Part shown: positions 28,063-37,526 of the stretch, one piece after another
Position numbering within the stretch: the stretch's first letter is position 1
Layout of the letters: each line of letters starts with the position of its first letter
NCBI GenBank assembly: GCA_036821485.1
Contig: DAISJM010000009.1
Coordinates: forward strand, 25,349-89,348
DNA length: 64,000 nucleotides
Origin: DAISJM01 sp036821485
GTDB taxonomy: Bacteria; Verrucomicrobiota; Kiritimatiellia; CAIQIC01; JAGNIJ01
Direction: 5' to 3'
Notes under the pieces: generated by a model
Database searches by the model: none
The model's input: the letters and a program-made list of their open reading frames with translations, nothing else
Told to the model about the DNA's origin: nothing
Made by a program: the position numbers and the translations under genes

Positions 28063-29202
28063 TTACCTGATCTTCAAAGTCGCCACGCCGATCAGGGCGC
28101 AAATGATGGACAGAATCCAGAACCGCGTCGTGATCATGGTCTCCACGACTTCCACATCCCGATGCTCCTTCTCAGCGAGCTCTTTCTCCATCACTTCAAA
28201 ATGGTGATGCAACGGCGCGCACTTGAAGATTCGCCGGCCGCCGCTCAACTTGAAATAGCCCACCTGCATAAGAACACTAAGGGCTTCCATCACAAATACA
28301 CCGCCCACAATCATGAGCGTCAGTTCCTGCTTGATCAGGATCGCCACCATGGAAATCGCACCACCCAGCGCGAGGCTCCCCGTATCCCCCATGAACACAC
28401 GCGCGGGATGACAGTTGAACCAGAGGAAGCCCAGCCCAGCACCCAGCAGGCAGCCGCAGAACACCGCCAACTCGCCGCTGCCGGCGATGTACGGCACCTG
28501 AAGGTACTGTGCAAATCTCATGTGCCCTGCCACGTAGGCCATGACCAGGTACGCCACGGCCACGGAGTTGCTGCAACCGATCGCCAGCCCGTCGAGACCG
28601 TCGGTCAGGTTGACCGCATTGGTTGAGCCCACCATGACCAACGCGAGAAAGACAAACGTGAAGAAGACACCCATGGCCGGCACCAGGGGATCCTTCATGA
28701 AGGGCAACATCAGCGCCTGAACATGCTTGCGCGTCTCGGGCCACGCCAGAAGGATGATCAGAACGATCACCACCCACACGGTCTGAAGCACCAGCTTCGC
28801 GCGCGCGCCAAGACCCTTCGACTGTTTCTTCGTGATCTTGAGATAATCGTCGCGAAAACCCACCGCGCCCATGTAGCACATCGTCGCCAGCGTCAGCAGC
28901 ACGTAACCATTCAGGGGGATCGCCCAAAGCAGAGCCGAGATCAGCACAGAGACAATGATGAGCAAGCCGCCCATCGTCGGCGTGCCCGCCTTCTTGCCAT
29001 GGAAAATATAGAGCGGCGGCGCCTCATCCTTCCGCACCTGCTGGCCAATCTTGAACTGGCGGAGCTTGAGAATCATCCACGGACCCACCAGCAGACAGAT
29101 GAAGAATGCCGTGGCTGCCCCGGCGAGCGCGCGAAAGGTGATGTAGCGAAATACCCTCAGCGGCGAGAACCAGTCCGTTAGATAACTCAGATAGTAGAAC
29201 AT
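28063..29202 (-). CDS. mraY: Phospho-N-acetylmuramoyl-pentapeptide transferase
   Basis: MraY moves phospho-MurNAc-pentapeptide to undecaprenyl phosphate, making lipid I. The 379-residue protein has about ten hydrophobic segments and the family motifs GTPTMGGLL, FRDDYLKI, NLTDGLDGLA, and GDTGSLALGG, and ends in a conserved HHHFE region. It lies 10 bp downstream of murF. Confidence 0.97.
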   Translation of the reverse strand: MFYYLSYLTDWFSPLRVFRYITFRALAGAATAFFICLLVGPWMILKLRQFKIGQQVRKDEAPPLYIFHGKKAGTPTMGGLLIIVSVLISALLWAIPLNGYVLLTLATMCYMGAVGFRDDYLKITKKQSKGLGARAKLVLQTVWVVIVLIILLAWPETRKHVQALMLPFMKDPLVPAMGVFFTFVFLALVMVGSTNAVNLTDGLDGLAIGCSNSVAVAYLVMAYVAGHMRFAQYLQVPYIAGSGELAVFCGCLLGAGLGFLWFNCHPARVFMGDTGSLALGGAISMVAILIKQELTLMIVGGVFVMEALSVLMQVGYFKLSGGRRIFKCAPLHHHFEVMEKELAEKEHRDVEVVETMITTRFWILSIICALIGVATLKIR

Positions 29203-29212
29203 GTTGTCCCCA

Positions 29213-30607
29213 TCATGCCTTCGCGTCCGTCGACTTCTTCCATATATCCAGAACCTTCTCCACCTGCTCGCCGCGCGATCCCTTCAGCAGCACAGCATCG
29301 CCGGCCTTCACCCCTTGCGCAAGCACAGCCGCCGCGCCGGCATGGTCATCACAGCGGAATACCTTCAGCGAGCGGCCCGATGCCGCGGCCGCCGCATCGG
29401 CCATCATAACCGCCAGCGGCCCGATGGTCACCAGCCCGGCCCATTTGCCGCGCGCAATCTCAACACCCAGTGCCTCATGCTCACGTCGTTCGGCTTCACC
29501 CAACTCACGCATCCCCCCCAGTACCAGCCACCGACGCCCCTTCACCGGGGTTTGCCCAAAGGCCGACAACGCGCTCTTCATGCTCATCGGATTGGCGTTG
29601 TAAGCATCATTGATGACCACCACGCCTCCGAGGTCTGTCCGGTTCCAACGCATCGGCGGCGGCTTGTATTGACCCAACGCCGCCTTCAAATTGTCCCACG
29701 GCAGCCCATGAAGCCGCCCGACGGCAATCGCCAGCAGCGCATTCGCCACCACATGTTCACCCGGCAACGGCAATTGAAACTCCGCACGCTCACCCGTAGC
29801 CCGCTCAATCACGGCAAAATGGCCCGGCCGCTCCTTGTCGAGTAGGCCTTGGAAATCAGCATCGCGACGAATTCCGGTTGTCACGACGCGGCACGGGGCC
29901 TCCTCCACCAGCAGGTCGAACATCGCCTCGTCGCGACTCAGTATGGCCGTGCCATCTTTGGGCAGACAGCGAAACACCGTTGCCTTTTCCTTCGCAATGG
30001 ACTGCACTGAATCAAAGAACTCTATGTGTACCGGCCCGACGTTCGTGATGATCCCCCATGCGGGTCGCGCAATCTTACAGAGCGGCGCAAGTTCACCGGG
30101 ATGATTCATCCCCAGCTCGAACACACCATAGACGTCACCCGCCTCCATCGTTATGAGGCTGAGGGGGAGACCAATTTCGTTGTTCCAGTTCCCACGCGTG
30201 CGTGCCGTGGATGCGGAGGTGGCCAACACGTCGGCAATCATCTCCTTGACCGTGGTCTTCCCAACGCTGCCCGTTACCGCAAGTATCTCGCCGGACAGCG
30301 TATGGCGATAATGTGCGGCAAGATCACGCAGAGCTTTAAGTGTATCGTCAACCAGGAGAAGCGGACTGTGTGGAGCTTCCGCTGCAGCAGATGAACGTTC
30401 GACCACGGCAGCTGCAGCGTGCCGTGCAAATGCGTCGGCGATGAAGTCATGGCCGTCGCAACGGGGGCCGCGGAGAGCCACATAGAGGTTGCCAGGCTGA
30501 ATAGAACGGGTATCCGTGGAAACCCCGTTTGCCGACACCGTGGGCGACGGCGGTTTCCAAGTCCCGCCGCACCACGAAGCCAAATCTCCTCCCTGCAAAG
30601 TCGGCAT
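29213..30607 (-). CDS. murF: UDP-MurNAc-tripeptide--D-Ala-D-Ala ligase
   Basis: MurF adds D-Ala-D-Ala to finish the pentapeptide precursor. I place the start at MPTLQGGDLASW (30607), which aligns with the usual MurF beginning and has GGAG just upstream; a GTG at 30682 in frame would overlap the small upstream ORF. Motifs are GSVGKTTVKEMI (ATP loop), NWNNEIGLPLSL, and VINDAYNANPMSMKSAL. Confidence 0.95.
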   Translation of the reverse strand: MPTLQGGDLASWCGGTWKPPSPTVSANGVSTDTRSIQPGNLYVALRGPRCDGHDFIADAFARHAAAAVVERSSAAAEAPHSPLLLVDDTLKALRDLAAHYRHTLSGEILAVTGSVGKTTVKEMIADVLATSASTARTRGNWNNEIGLPLSLITMEAGDVYGVFELGMNHPGELAPLCKIARPAWGIITNVGPVHIEFFDSVQSIAKEKATVFRCLPKDGTAILSRDEAMFDLLVEEAPCRVVTTGIRRDADFQGLLDKERPGHFAVIERATGERAEFQLPLPGEHVVANALLAIAVGRLHGLPWDNLKAALGQYKPPPMRWNRTDLGGVVVINDAYNANPMSMKSALSAFGQTPVKGRRWLVLGGMRELGEAERREHEALGVEIARGKWAGLVTIGPLAVMMADAAAAASGRSLKVFRCDDHAGAAAVLAQGVKAGDAVLLKGSRGEQVEKVLDIWKKSTDAKA

Positions 30608-30660
30608 AGCTCCGAGCCATTCGGAAACAGTTCTCCAGTCGATGTCCGGCTGTTGAAGGA

Positions 30661-30843
30661 TCAGCCCGCCGACATCACACACACTTCAAGGTCCGCATGG
30701 ACCTCCGCGAGGCAGGAAGGACAATAACTGTGCGAATACATCCTGGTGTTCTCGTCCTCCTTTTCTTCGTAGATCCAACGCCCTTCATCCGTGCGCACCC
30801 TCTGACACCTGCAGCACTTCACCTCGAATTCAATCGTATCCAT
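30661..30843 (-). CDS. Small zinc-knuckle protein between murE and murF
   Basis: The 60-residue protein starts at MDTIEFEVKCC (30843), with AAGGAG in good position. It has an N-terminal CCRCQRVRTDEGRW and a C-terminal YSHSYCPSC. Together these match the short zinc-ribbon-like domain often found fused to bacterial sensor kinases and response regulators (CxxCKKIRDDEGxW ... SHGICPxC). Here it stands alone inside the wall-synthesis cluster. Zinc binding by the two Cys pairs is inference; no function is known to me for a free-standing form. Confidence 0.7.
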   Translation of the reverse strand: MDTIEFEVKCCRCQRVRTDEGRWIYEEKEDENTRMYSHSYCPSCLAEVHADLEVCVMSAG

Positions 30844-30884
30844 ACGCAACTCCTTACCCAAACTCGCCCGTGCCCGGTCGCAAC

Positions 30885-32372
30885 TCACAACAGCCTTCGG
30901 ACCACTTCGCGGTCATCGAAGGGCACCACGGTATTGGCATATTCCTGGTAGGTCTCGTGACCTTTGCCCGCGATGAGCACCGTGTCCCCTTCCCGGGCCA
31001 GACCCAGCACGCGTGCAATGGCCTTCTCCCGGTCTACTTCGATTTCAAAATTGCCGGCGCCGCCAAAACCCGGCGTGATCTCGTGAATAATCGCCAGAGG
31101 ATCTTCGCTCCGGGGATTATCGCTCGTCACGACAGAGTAGTCCGCAAGCGCTGCCGCCGCCGCACCCATCATCGGCCGCTTCTCCCGGTCACGATTTCCG
31201 CCGCAGCCAAATACCGCAAACAGCCGACGCTGCGTCAGTTCCCTCAATGTGCGCAGCACGTTCGACAGGGCATCCGGTGTGTGGGCGTAATCCACGAACA
31301 CGTGGAAACCCCGTTCGTTGTCAATCCGCTCAAGTCGACCTGGCACAACGGTCATCCGGCCAAGTACCTTCGCCATCAGCGCCGGCTGGACCCCCAGCAC
31401 GCCGCAGGAGGCCATCGCCGCAAGAGCGTTGCTGACGTTGTACCGCCCCAGTAGTTGAAGCTTCACCTCGGCCTCACCCCACGGACTCTGGAAAACAAAC
31501 TCGGAACCTGTCGGACCAAGCTCCACGCTGTCTGCCCGCACCATCGCGCTCGGATGCATGCCGTAGGTCAGCAGGTCGGCCGAAAAGCCGTTGATGTTGG
31601 CGAGCTGCATACCCCACGGATCATCGATGTTGATCACCGCCGACGCCTTTTTCTCCATCTGGCCAAGCCCGCGGAACAGCTGCGTCTTCGCCGCAAAGTA
31701 CTGATCCATCGTCTTGTGGTAATCGAGATGATCCTGCGTCAGGTTCGTGAATACCCCAACGTCGAAATCGATGCCCCATACGCGCTTCTGGTCCAACCCG
31801 TGCGACGAGACTTCCATGACCGCACTGTGACACCCCGCGCGCAACATCTGGTCCAGCATGAACTGGATGTCCGGCGCCTCCGGTGTCGTGCGCGAGGCCG
31901 GAATACACCGCTCGCCGATCTCGTACTGCACCGTGCCGATCAACCCCGGCATGCGACCTGCTTCCTTCAAGATGTCGCACGCCATGAACGCGGAGGTCGT
32001 CTTGCCATTCGTACCGGTGATCCCGATCATCTCCAGGCTGTGGGACGGCTGGCTGTAAAAAGCACAGGCTATTTCCGCCAGCGCGCGCCGCGCGTCCTCA
32101 ACCTGGATGATGGTTACATCGCGCCGCGCCGCATCATAGTGCTTCGACAAGACCGCCGCCGCGCCACGCTGGATGGCATCGCTGATGTAATCCGCACCGT
32201 CCCGCTGCGCGCCATGCAGGGCGACAAAGAGATAGCCCGGCTTGACCTGGCGAGAGTCGTAGGCGATGCCTTCGATTTCGCAGGTTTGCGGCCCCTTGAT
32301 CGTCAGGGGCTGAATAATCTTCGTTATGTATTCGAGTCTCATCGTCTCCGAACAAAGCTGTCCGAGAATCAC
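30885..32372 (-). CDS. murE: UDP-MurNAc-Ala-Glu--meso-diaminopimelate ligase
   Basis: MurE adds the third residue of the stem peptide. The motif TSDNPRSEDP contains DNPR, the signature for meso-diaminopimelate rather than lysine. ITGTNGKTTSAFMA is the ATP loop, and DYAHTPDAL is also present. The GTG start at 32372 has AAGGAGAG in good position overlapping the ftsI stop; an ATG ten codons later is possible. Length, 495 residues, is normal. Confidence 0.96.
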   Translation of the reverse strand: MILGQLCSETMRLEYITKIIQPLTIKGPQTCEIEGIAYDSRQVKPGYLFVALHGAQRDGADYISDAIQRGAAAVLSKHYDAARRDVTIIQVEDARRALAEIACAFYSQPSHSLEMIGITGTNGKTTSAFMACDILKEAGRMPGLIGTVQYEIGERCIPASRTTPEAPDIQFMLDQMLRAGCHSAVMEVSSHGLDQKRVWGIDFDVGVFTNLTQDHLDYHKTMDQYFAAKTQLFRGLGQMEKKASAVINIDDPWGMQLANINGFSADLLTYGMHPSAMVRADSVELGPTGSEFVFQSPWGEAEVKLQLLGRYNVSNALAAMASCGVLGVQPALMAKVLGRMTVVPGRLERIDNERGFHVFVDYAHTPDALSNVLRTLRELTQRRLFAVFGCGGNRDREKRPMMGAAAAALADYSVVTSDNPRSEDPLAIIHEITPGFGGAGNFEIEVDREKAIARVLGLAREGDTVLIAGKGHETYQEYANTVVPFDDREVVRRLL

Positions 32373-32383
32373 GGCTTCTCTCC

Positions 32384-34123
32384 TTAATGACCCTGCACCG
32401 AAGCCACCTTCTGTCCTTCGACGCCTTCCGGCGTCGAAGGCGGTATATCCAGATACCTCACGGCCTGGGACGCGATCTCCGCAAAAATGGGACCCGCAAC
32501 CACGCCGCCCGTGTGCAGCGGCTGCGGTTCATCCACCACCACCACGATGGCGATTTCCGGATTCTCCGCCGGAAGAAATCCCATGAAAGATGCAATGTTG
32601 GCGGAATCAGAATAGCCGCCCGGAATCGCCTTCTGCGCCGTGCCTGTCTTGCCCCCCACCGTATAGCCCGGCACCCGCGCACGCGTCCCCGTACCCCCCT
32701 CTTCCGTCACGCGAGCCAGCAGTTTCTGCATGAGCTTCGCTGTATCCTCGCGGATCGGATGCGACAACACCTCGGGTGTGAATTCCATGATCGTCCTGCC
32801 GTGCGCATCCACCGCGCGCCGGATCACCGAAGGCTTCATCAGGAATCCGTTGTTCGCGATGCAGCAGAGCAGGTTGACCATCTGGAGCGATGTCACGCCG
32901 ACCTCGTGCCCCATCGGAATGCGCGAGATGCTGAGCGAAGACCACTTGGAGCGGTCGCGCAGGATGCCGCCTTCCTCGCCGGGCAGTTCAATACCGGTAG
33001 GGCGCCCGATACCGAAGTCACGCAGATACCGCTCAAGATCGCGCTCGCCCAGTTTCAACGCCACCTTCGCGGCACCGATGTTGCTCGACTTCTTCAGGAT
33101 GTCGGCGACATTCAGCCGGCCGTAGGGATGGAAATCCTTCAGCGCGCGCCCCTGGTAAATCCACATGCCGTTCTCGCAATCAAACACATCTTCGGGACGC
33201 ACACGACCCTCGTTCAACGCGGCCGCAATCACACCCACCTTGAAGGTGGACCCCGGCTCGTACACATAGCCGATCGTCCGGTTCAGCATCTGCGACTCAT
33301 CCGCTGTCCGATAAGCGTTCGGGTCATAGACAGGCCGCGACGCCATCGCGAGAATCTCGCCGGTCTTCACGCGTTCAATGATGACCCATGCGCCCTTTGC
33401 GCTGTGTTGCTCCATGGCCGCATCCAGCGCCTTGTCGACGATATACTGCAAATTCTGATCCAGCGTCAGGTACACGTCCGCACCTTCCTGCGGCGCAATC
33501 TCCAGGCTGCGTCGGGTGTAGACTTCCACGCGACGGCCATCCTGCTCGCTGATCCGCAGGCCCGGCCGCCCACGCAGATTGGAGTCCATCCGCTGCTCCA
33601 CGCCCGCGCTCCCCACGCCTTCCAGGTTGGAAAAACCAACCACGTGGGCGAACAGCGACCCCTGCGGATAATACCGTGCCGAGGCATCTTCAAAAAAAAC
33701 ACCGCGAAGCTGCATACGCGCGATCTGCCGCGCCGTGTCATCCGGCACCAGCTTCTTGATGCATTCGTACCGCCGGTTGGGCCGGTTGAGCCGCGCCATC
33801 ACCACCGCCGGATCGAGCTGCAGAAGATAGGCCAGCCGGGAGCCGATGAACTGGAGGTGCCCATTTTCCAGGATGACCTTGGGATCAGCGCAGATGTTCT
33901 TCACGGCCAGGTCCAACGCCAGGATATTGCCGTGCGTGTCCAGCACGCGGCCGCGACCCACCAGGATCTGCTGCTCGACTTTGCGGATATCCGCAATGCG
34001 CGTGCGCAGACGCTCGTTGGGCCCGAGATGCAAATAGGCCAGCCGCGTGCCCAACCCCACCCAGACCAGGGCCAGCACCACGACCACCAACAGCATCCGC
34101 CACGTGTAGGTACGATTAGTCAT
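32384..34123 (-). CDS. ftsI: Septal transpeptidase FtsI (class B penicillin-binding protein)
   Basis: The 579-residue protein has one N-terminal membrane segment (MLLVVVVLALVWVGLGTRLAY), a dimerisation domain, and a transpeptidase domain with the three classic motifs: GSTFKVG (SxxK), KKSSNIGAA (SxN) and GGKTGTAQ (KTG). It crosslinks septal peptidoglycan together with FtsW. No PASTA domain is present. It overlaps the ftsL-like gene by eight bases. Confidence 0.95.
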   Translation of the reverse strand: MTNRTYTWRMLLVVVVLALVWVGLGTRLAYLHLGPNERLRTRIADIRKVEQQILVGRGRVLDTHGNILALDLAVKNICADPKVILENGHLQFIGSRLAYLLQLDPAVVMARLNRPNRRYECIKKLVPDDTARQIARMQLRGVFFEDASARYYPQGSLFAHVVGFSNLEGVGSAGVEQRMDSNLRGRPGLRISEQDGRRVEVYTRRSLEIAPQEGADVYLTLDQNLQYIVDKALDAAMEQHSAKGAWVIIERVKTGEILAMASRPVYDPNAYRTADESQMLNRTIGYVYEPGSTFKVGVIAAALNEGRVRPEDVFDCENGMWIYQGRALKDFHPYGRLNVADILKKSSNIGAAKVALKLGERDLERYLRDFGIGRPTGIELPGEEGGILRDRSKWSSLSISRIPMGHEVGVTSLQMVNLLCCIANNGFLMKPSVIRRAVDAHGRTIMEFTPEVLSHPIREDTAKLMQKLLARVTEEGGTGTRARVPGYTVGGKTGTAQKAIPGGYSDSANIASFMGFLPAENPEIAIVVVVDEPQPLHTGGVVAGPIFAEIASQAVRYLDIPPSTPEGVEGQKVASVQGH

Positions 34124-34505
34124 TCACCATGCTTCCGGTGTGCTGCACATACTGGTTCTCCGCCGAACCCGCACGCTCCGGCACCGACAGGGCCGCTTGC
34201 CCATGCACACGGACGATCTGCTTCTCTTCCGGCCACGCCATGTCGAGATTGAATTCCTTGATGATGCTCTCGATGTTGCGCGGCGACTTCATGTTCGACC
34301 ACTTGAACTCTTCGTTGACCACGCGCTTGTGCAACTCGCTCTTCACCACTTCGAGTTCCTTGATCTGCGCGCCGATCGCCTCGCACCGCCCGGAAAACCA
34401 GAGATAGCTCAGGGCCACGAAGGTCGTGCCCGCGAGAATCGCCGCCAGCGGGGCGGGAAAAATGAAGCCGTCCGATGTACGTTTCCTGTTCTTTCTGCGT
34501 GCCAT
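34116..34505 (-). CDS. FtsL-like cell division protein
   Basis: The 129-residue protein has a short basic cytoplasmic start, one membrane segment (AAILAGTTFVALSYLWF), then a heptad-like stretch (IGAQIKELEVVKSELHKRV). This is the topology of the divisome protein FtsL, and it sits exactly between rsmH and ftsI where ftsL belongs. Sequence conservation in this family is too low to be certain from motifs. Confidence 0.75.
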   Translation of the reverse strand: MARRKNRKRTSDGFIFPAPLAAILAGTTFVALSYLWFSGRCEAIGAQIKELEVVKSELHKRVVNEEFKWSNMKSPRNIESIIKEFNLDMAWPEEKQIVRVHGQAALSVPERAGSAENQYVQHTGSMVND

Positions 34506-34509
34506 GATC

Positions 34510-35433
34510 TCAATCCAACCTTTCCGCTACACGAAGTTTTGCCGAACGAGCCCGGGGATTGTCCGCGAGTTCCTCTTCCGAGGCCATGACCGGCTTCTTC
34601 ACCACCCAGCCCATCACCGGTTTCTCGCCTTTCCACTCACGACCGCCCTGCTCGAGCGACTCCCACCGCCCCACATGCCCTGCCAATTGATGTTTCACCA
34701 TCCTGTCTTCAAGACTGTGAAACGAAATCACCGCCAGCCGTCCACCCCTCGCCAGCAATCCAATTGCCGCTTCGAGACCGGCCGTCAGACTCTCCAACTC
34801 GTGATTCACCACCATGCGCAGCGCCTGAAACGAACGCGTCGCCGGATGCACCCTCCCCCGCACGCCCCCCTTCGCCCTCGCCACCAGCTCGGCCAATCTC
34901 GCCGTTGTCCGTATCGGCTCGCGCTGCCGCTCGTTCACCAGCAACCGCGCAATACGGCGCGAGGCCGACTCCTCGCCAAGCCGCCAAAGCACGTTCGCCA
35001 GTTCCTCCTCATCCGCCGTGTTCACGATATCCGCCGCGGTGAGCGACTGGGAAAGATCCATGCGCATGTCGAGGGGACCGTCGTGGTTGAAGCTGAATCC
35101 GCGGACAGGGTCATCCACCTGGTTTGAGGACATCCCGAGATCGAGAAGAATCCCGTCCACCCGCTCCATGTCATGGCGTTTCGCGATCGCACTCATGTCG
35201 GCGAAGTCTCCCTGCTCGAACACACAGGCTGGGATCCAAGCCTTCAGTCGATCCGTCGTCCGGGCCAGCGCTTCGGCATCTCGGTCGATGCCCAACAGCC
35301 GGCCGTCCTTCCCGATGCGCTCCAACACCGCCTGGGCATGGCCACCGCCGCCCAGCGTGCCGTCAATGTACCGCCCCCCCGGTTTGACGCCCATCAGCTC
35401 AACCACTTCCTTGAGCATAACGGGCTTGTGCAT
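34510..35433 (-). CDS. rsmH: 16S rRNA (cytosine1402-N4)-methyltransferase
   Basis: RsmH (formerly MraW) methylates C1402 of 16S rRNA. The protein has DGTLGGGGHAQAVLERI (SAM site), GILLDLGMSSNQVDDPVRGFSF, and the C-terminal AVISFHSLEDRMVK. The ATG at 35433 (MHKPVMLKEV) has GGGG six bases before it and matches the family start. The length, 307 residues, is standard. Confidence 0.97.
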   Translation of the reverse strand: MHKPVMLKEVVELMGVKPGGRYIDGTLGGGGHAQAVLERIGKDGRLLGIDRDAEALARTTDRLKAWIPACVFEQGDFADMSAIAKRHDMERVDGILLDLGMSSNQVDDPVRGFSFNHDGPLDMRMDLSQSLTAADIVNTADEEELANVLWRLGEESASRRIARLLVNERQREPIRTTARLAELVARAKGGVRGRVHPATRSFQALRMVVNHELESLTAGLEAAIGLLARGGRLAVISFHSLEDRMVKHQLAGHVGRWESLEQGGREWKGEKPVMGWVVKKPVMASEEELADNPRARSAKLRVAERLD

Positions 35434-35455
35434 CAACATCCCCAGGCGCCCCACC

Positions 35456-35677
35456 CTACAGGCCGAGGCAATCCCCCCAACGGCGAATCACGCCAGAAAA
35501 AGTCCTGCTCGGGACCGACACCCCGTCCCGCGCTTCGCGAAACAGGGCCGAGTCCTTGGTCAACTGGTACTGCGGCTTCCGACGACTGCCCGGAAGCGCA
35601 AGCCACCGGCCTTCGTCGTTGCCGTCATAAATGGAGCCACTGATTCTGAGAAAACGTCCAACCTTGAGAGCGCTCAT
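35456..35677 (-). CDS. Small hypothetical protein between mraZ and rsmH
   Basis: A 73-residue frame starts with MSALKVGRFLRISGSIYDG, behind AAAGGGGG, and ends 22 bp before rsmH. The same frame is open upstream as far as 36067, overlapping mraZ, so an earlier start such as the ATG at 35839 cannot be excluded. I do not recognise a family. Its position, in a 550-bp interval between mraZ and rsmH that is usually near zero, supports a real gene or a decayed one. Confidence 0.45.
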   Translation of the reverse strand: MSALKVGRFLRISGSIYDGNDEGRWLALPGSRRKPQYQLTKDSALFREARDGVSVPSRTFSGVIRRWGDCLGL

Positions 35678-35982
35678 GATGCCCCCTTTCTCGAAACCAA
35701 TTGTTGATTCATCCACATCGCTCCCCGCAGCTCCGCACTGCAGTTCGCCGTCCAATATCTCCACGCAAAGTGTATCGTCACTGTCCCGCTCCAACACCGG
35801 GGCCTGCACCGGCCTCGCTCGCGTCACCCGGTTCGACATCACCCGGGTCTCCGCCGGGCGCGACCCCAACGACCGCCCCATTGCCCGCGCACGCGCCGCC
35901 CGCTCTGCATCATCCCACCAACACGCCTCCTCATGGGCTCCGTGCTGCTCCGACAAACCCAGAATCTGCAACCCAAACTGCG

Positions 35983-36432
35983 TCAGAACCCGACGTAGCG
36001 GGCCGCATCCCCGAGTTTCGGCTGATCCATAGATGTGCTCTGTTCTTTCCATCGATCCGGATTCCATAATTCAAAACCATCAAACGTACCGACCATGACC
36101 ACTTGATTCTTCAAATCGGCAAAATCGAGGAGCTCATCCTTGATGCGAATGCGACCCTGCGTATCCCAAGGCACCAGGTCCGAACGCGAGGCGAGCGTGC
36201 GGGCAAGCTGCCGCCCCTTCTCGTCGGCGATGGAAAGATTGCGGAGCTTCTCCAGACGGCGGGTCATCTCGCGGGCGGGGTAAACGCACAGACACTTGTC
36301 GTTAACTCCGGGAAGGACAAACAACCGCCGGGGTACCCCTGCCAACTCGCGCCAATCGGATGGAATGGTAACCCGCTTCTTGGAATCGAGAGAATGGGTG
36401 TACGTGTTGACGAAAACACCCTGTCCGGCCAT
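35983..36432 (-). CDS. mraZ: Transcriptional regulator MraZ
   Basis: MraZ is the first gene of the dcw cluster and represses its own operon in other bacteria through GTGGG-type repeats. The 149-residue protein has two SpoVT/AbrB-like halves: the first with NTYTHSLDSKKRVTIPSDWR, the second with LVPWDTQGRIRIKDELLDF. The start at 36432 follows GGTGAG and aligns with the family; the frame runs on to 36516, where its first TTG is part of the -35 box. Confidence 0.95.
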   Translation of the reverse strand: MAGQGVFVNTYTHSLDSKKRVTIPSDWRELAGVPRRLFVLPGVNDKCLCVYPAREMTRRLEKLRNLSIADEKGRQLARTLASRSDLVPWDTQGRIRIKDELLDFADLKNQVVMVGTFDGFELWNPDRWKEQSTSMDQPKLGDAARYVGF

Positions 36433-36486
36433 CTCACCAGACACACCTATGTCTCTGTCCTCCACTGGGCTTACCTCCTGCCACAC

Positions 36487-36516
36487 TTTAAAACACTTTG
36501 GCCCACCCTTTGTCAA
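36487..36516 (-). promoter_or_regulatory. Likely sigma-70-type promoter of the dcw cluster
   Basis: On the minus strand TTGACA (36511-36516) is followed after 18 bases by TTTAAA (36487-36492), about 55 bases upstream of the mraZ start. GGGTGGGCC between the boxes resembles the GTGGG elements bound by MraZ. Confidence 0.5.
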
Positions 36517-36705
36517 CAGCTTTTGAACATTTTCCCCTTTGCAGATTGCCCGTTAATTGCGAGAAATATGCAGGAATACGGGGGAAGTTGTTCAGGAGTT
36601 GTTAACAGGATGGCACCAGACCCGCGGATACCAGCGTTTCACCACCCCTCCCCACGATGAAACACTCCCCACGAGCCCGCCACCACAACCAACAGGAGCC
36701 GTGTC

Positions 36706-37455
36706 ATGGAAAGTGGAAGATTCTTGCGTAATTCTCAGATCGTCATTCTCGGCCTCTGCATCGCACTGGCCACCGTCGCATCCAGTCTCATCCTCTCTCG
36801 CGGCTTCATGCGCATCATGCGTTTCACCCGCGAGGTCATCACCGTCACCGGATCCGCACAACAAACCATCACCAGCGACCTCGCCGTGTGGAACACCGAA
36901 ATCTCCCGCCGCGAGAGCGACCTCCAACTCGCTTACCGCGAACTCCAGGAGGATCTCACGCGCGTGAAGACCTACCTCCGCGACCACGGCGTGCCGGAGA
37001 ACGAGATCGCTGTTTCCCAGGTTTTCACCGCCACGCTCTACAAGAAGAACCCCGATGGCTACGACACGAACGAGATCGAAGGCTATCGCCTCAGCCGAAA
37101 CATCACCGTGCGCTCCTCCGAGGTTCAGCGCGCCACACGCCTCTCACGCGAGGCCACCGAACTCATCAACGAAGGCATCCAGTTCACTTCCTACGCGCCC
37201 CAATATTTCTACACGCGCATCGATGAACTCAAAGTCGAGATGCTCGGCCGCGCCACCGAGAACGCAAAACAACGCGCGACAAGCATGGCCTCTTCCACCG
37301 GCAATCGCATCGGCACCATCCGCTCCGCGAAGATGGGCGTCTTCCAGATCACCCCGCCCACTTCCACCGATGTCTCCGACTACGGCGAGAACGACACCTC
37401 GTCGCTCGAGAAGAAAGTCATGGCCGTCGTCTCCGTCACCTTCGCGATCAATTAA
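36706..37455 (+). CDS. SIMPL-domain (DUF541) protein
   Basis: The 249-residue protein has one N-terminal hydrophobic segment (IVILGLCIALATVASSLIL), then a SIMPL domain beginning VITVTGSAQQTITSDLAVW and running to the end. SIMPL proteins are periplasmic or surface proteins of unclear role. AGGAG precedes the ATG. It is divergent from mraZ and lies 71 bp upstream of the M29 peptidase. Confidence 0.9.
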   Translation: MESGRFLRNSQIVILGLCIALATVASSLILSRGFMRIMRFTREVITVTGSAQQTITSDLAVWNTEISRRESDLQLAYRELQEDLTRVKTYLRDHGVPENEIAVSQVFTATLYKKNPDGYDTNEIEGYRLSRNITVRSSEVQRATRLSREATELINEGIQFTSYAPQYFYTRIDELKVEMLGRATENAKQRATSMASSTGNRIGTIRSAKMGVFQITPPTSTDVSDYGENDTSSLEKKVMAVVSVTFAIN

Positions 37456-37526
37456 ACTTTTTCAACGGGACTGGAGCAATGCGCGCCGACGCTGTATAGT
37501 GACCCCGTTCTGGAGGCACTAACATC

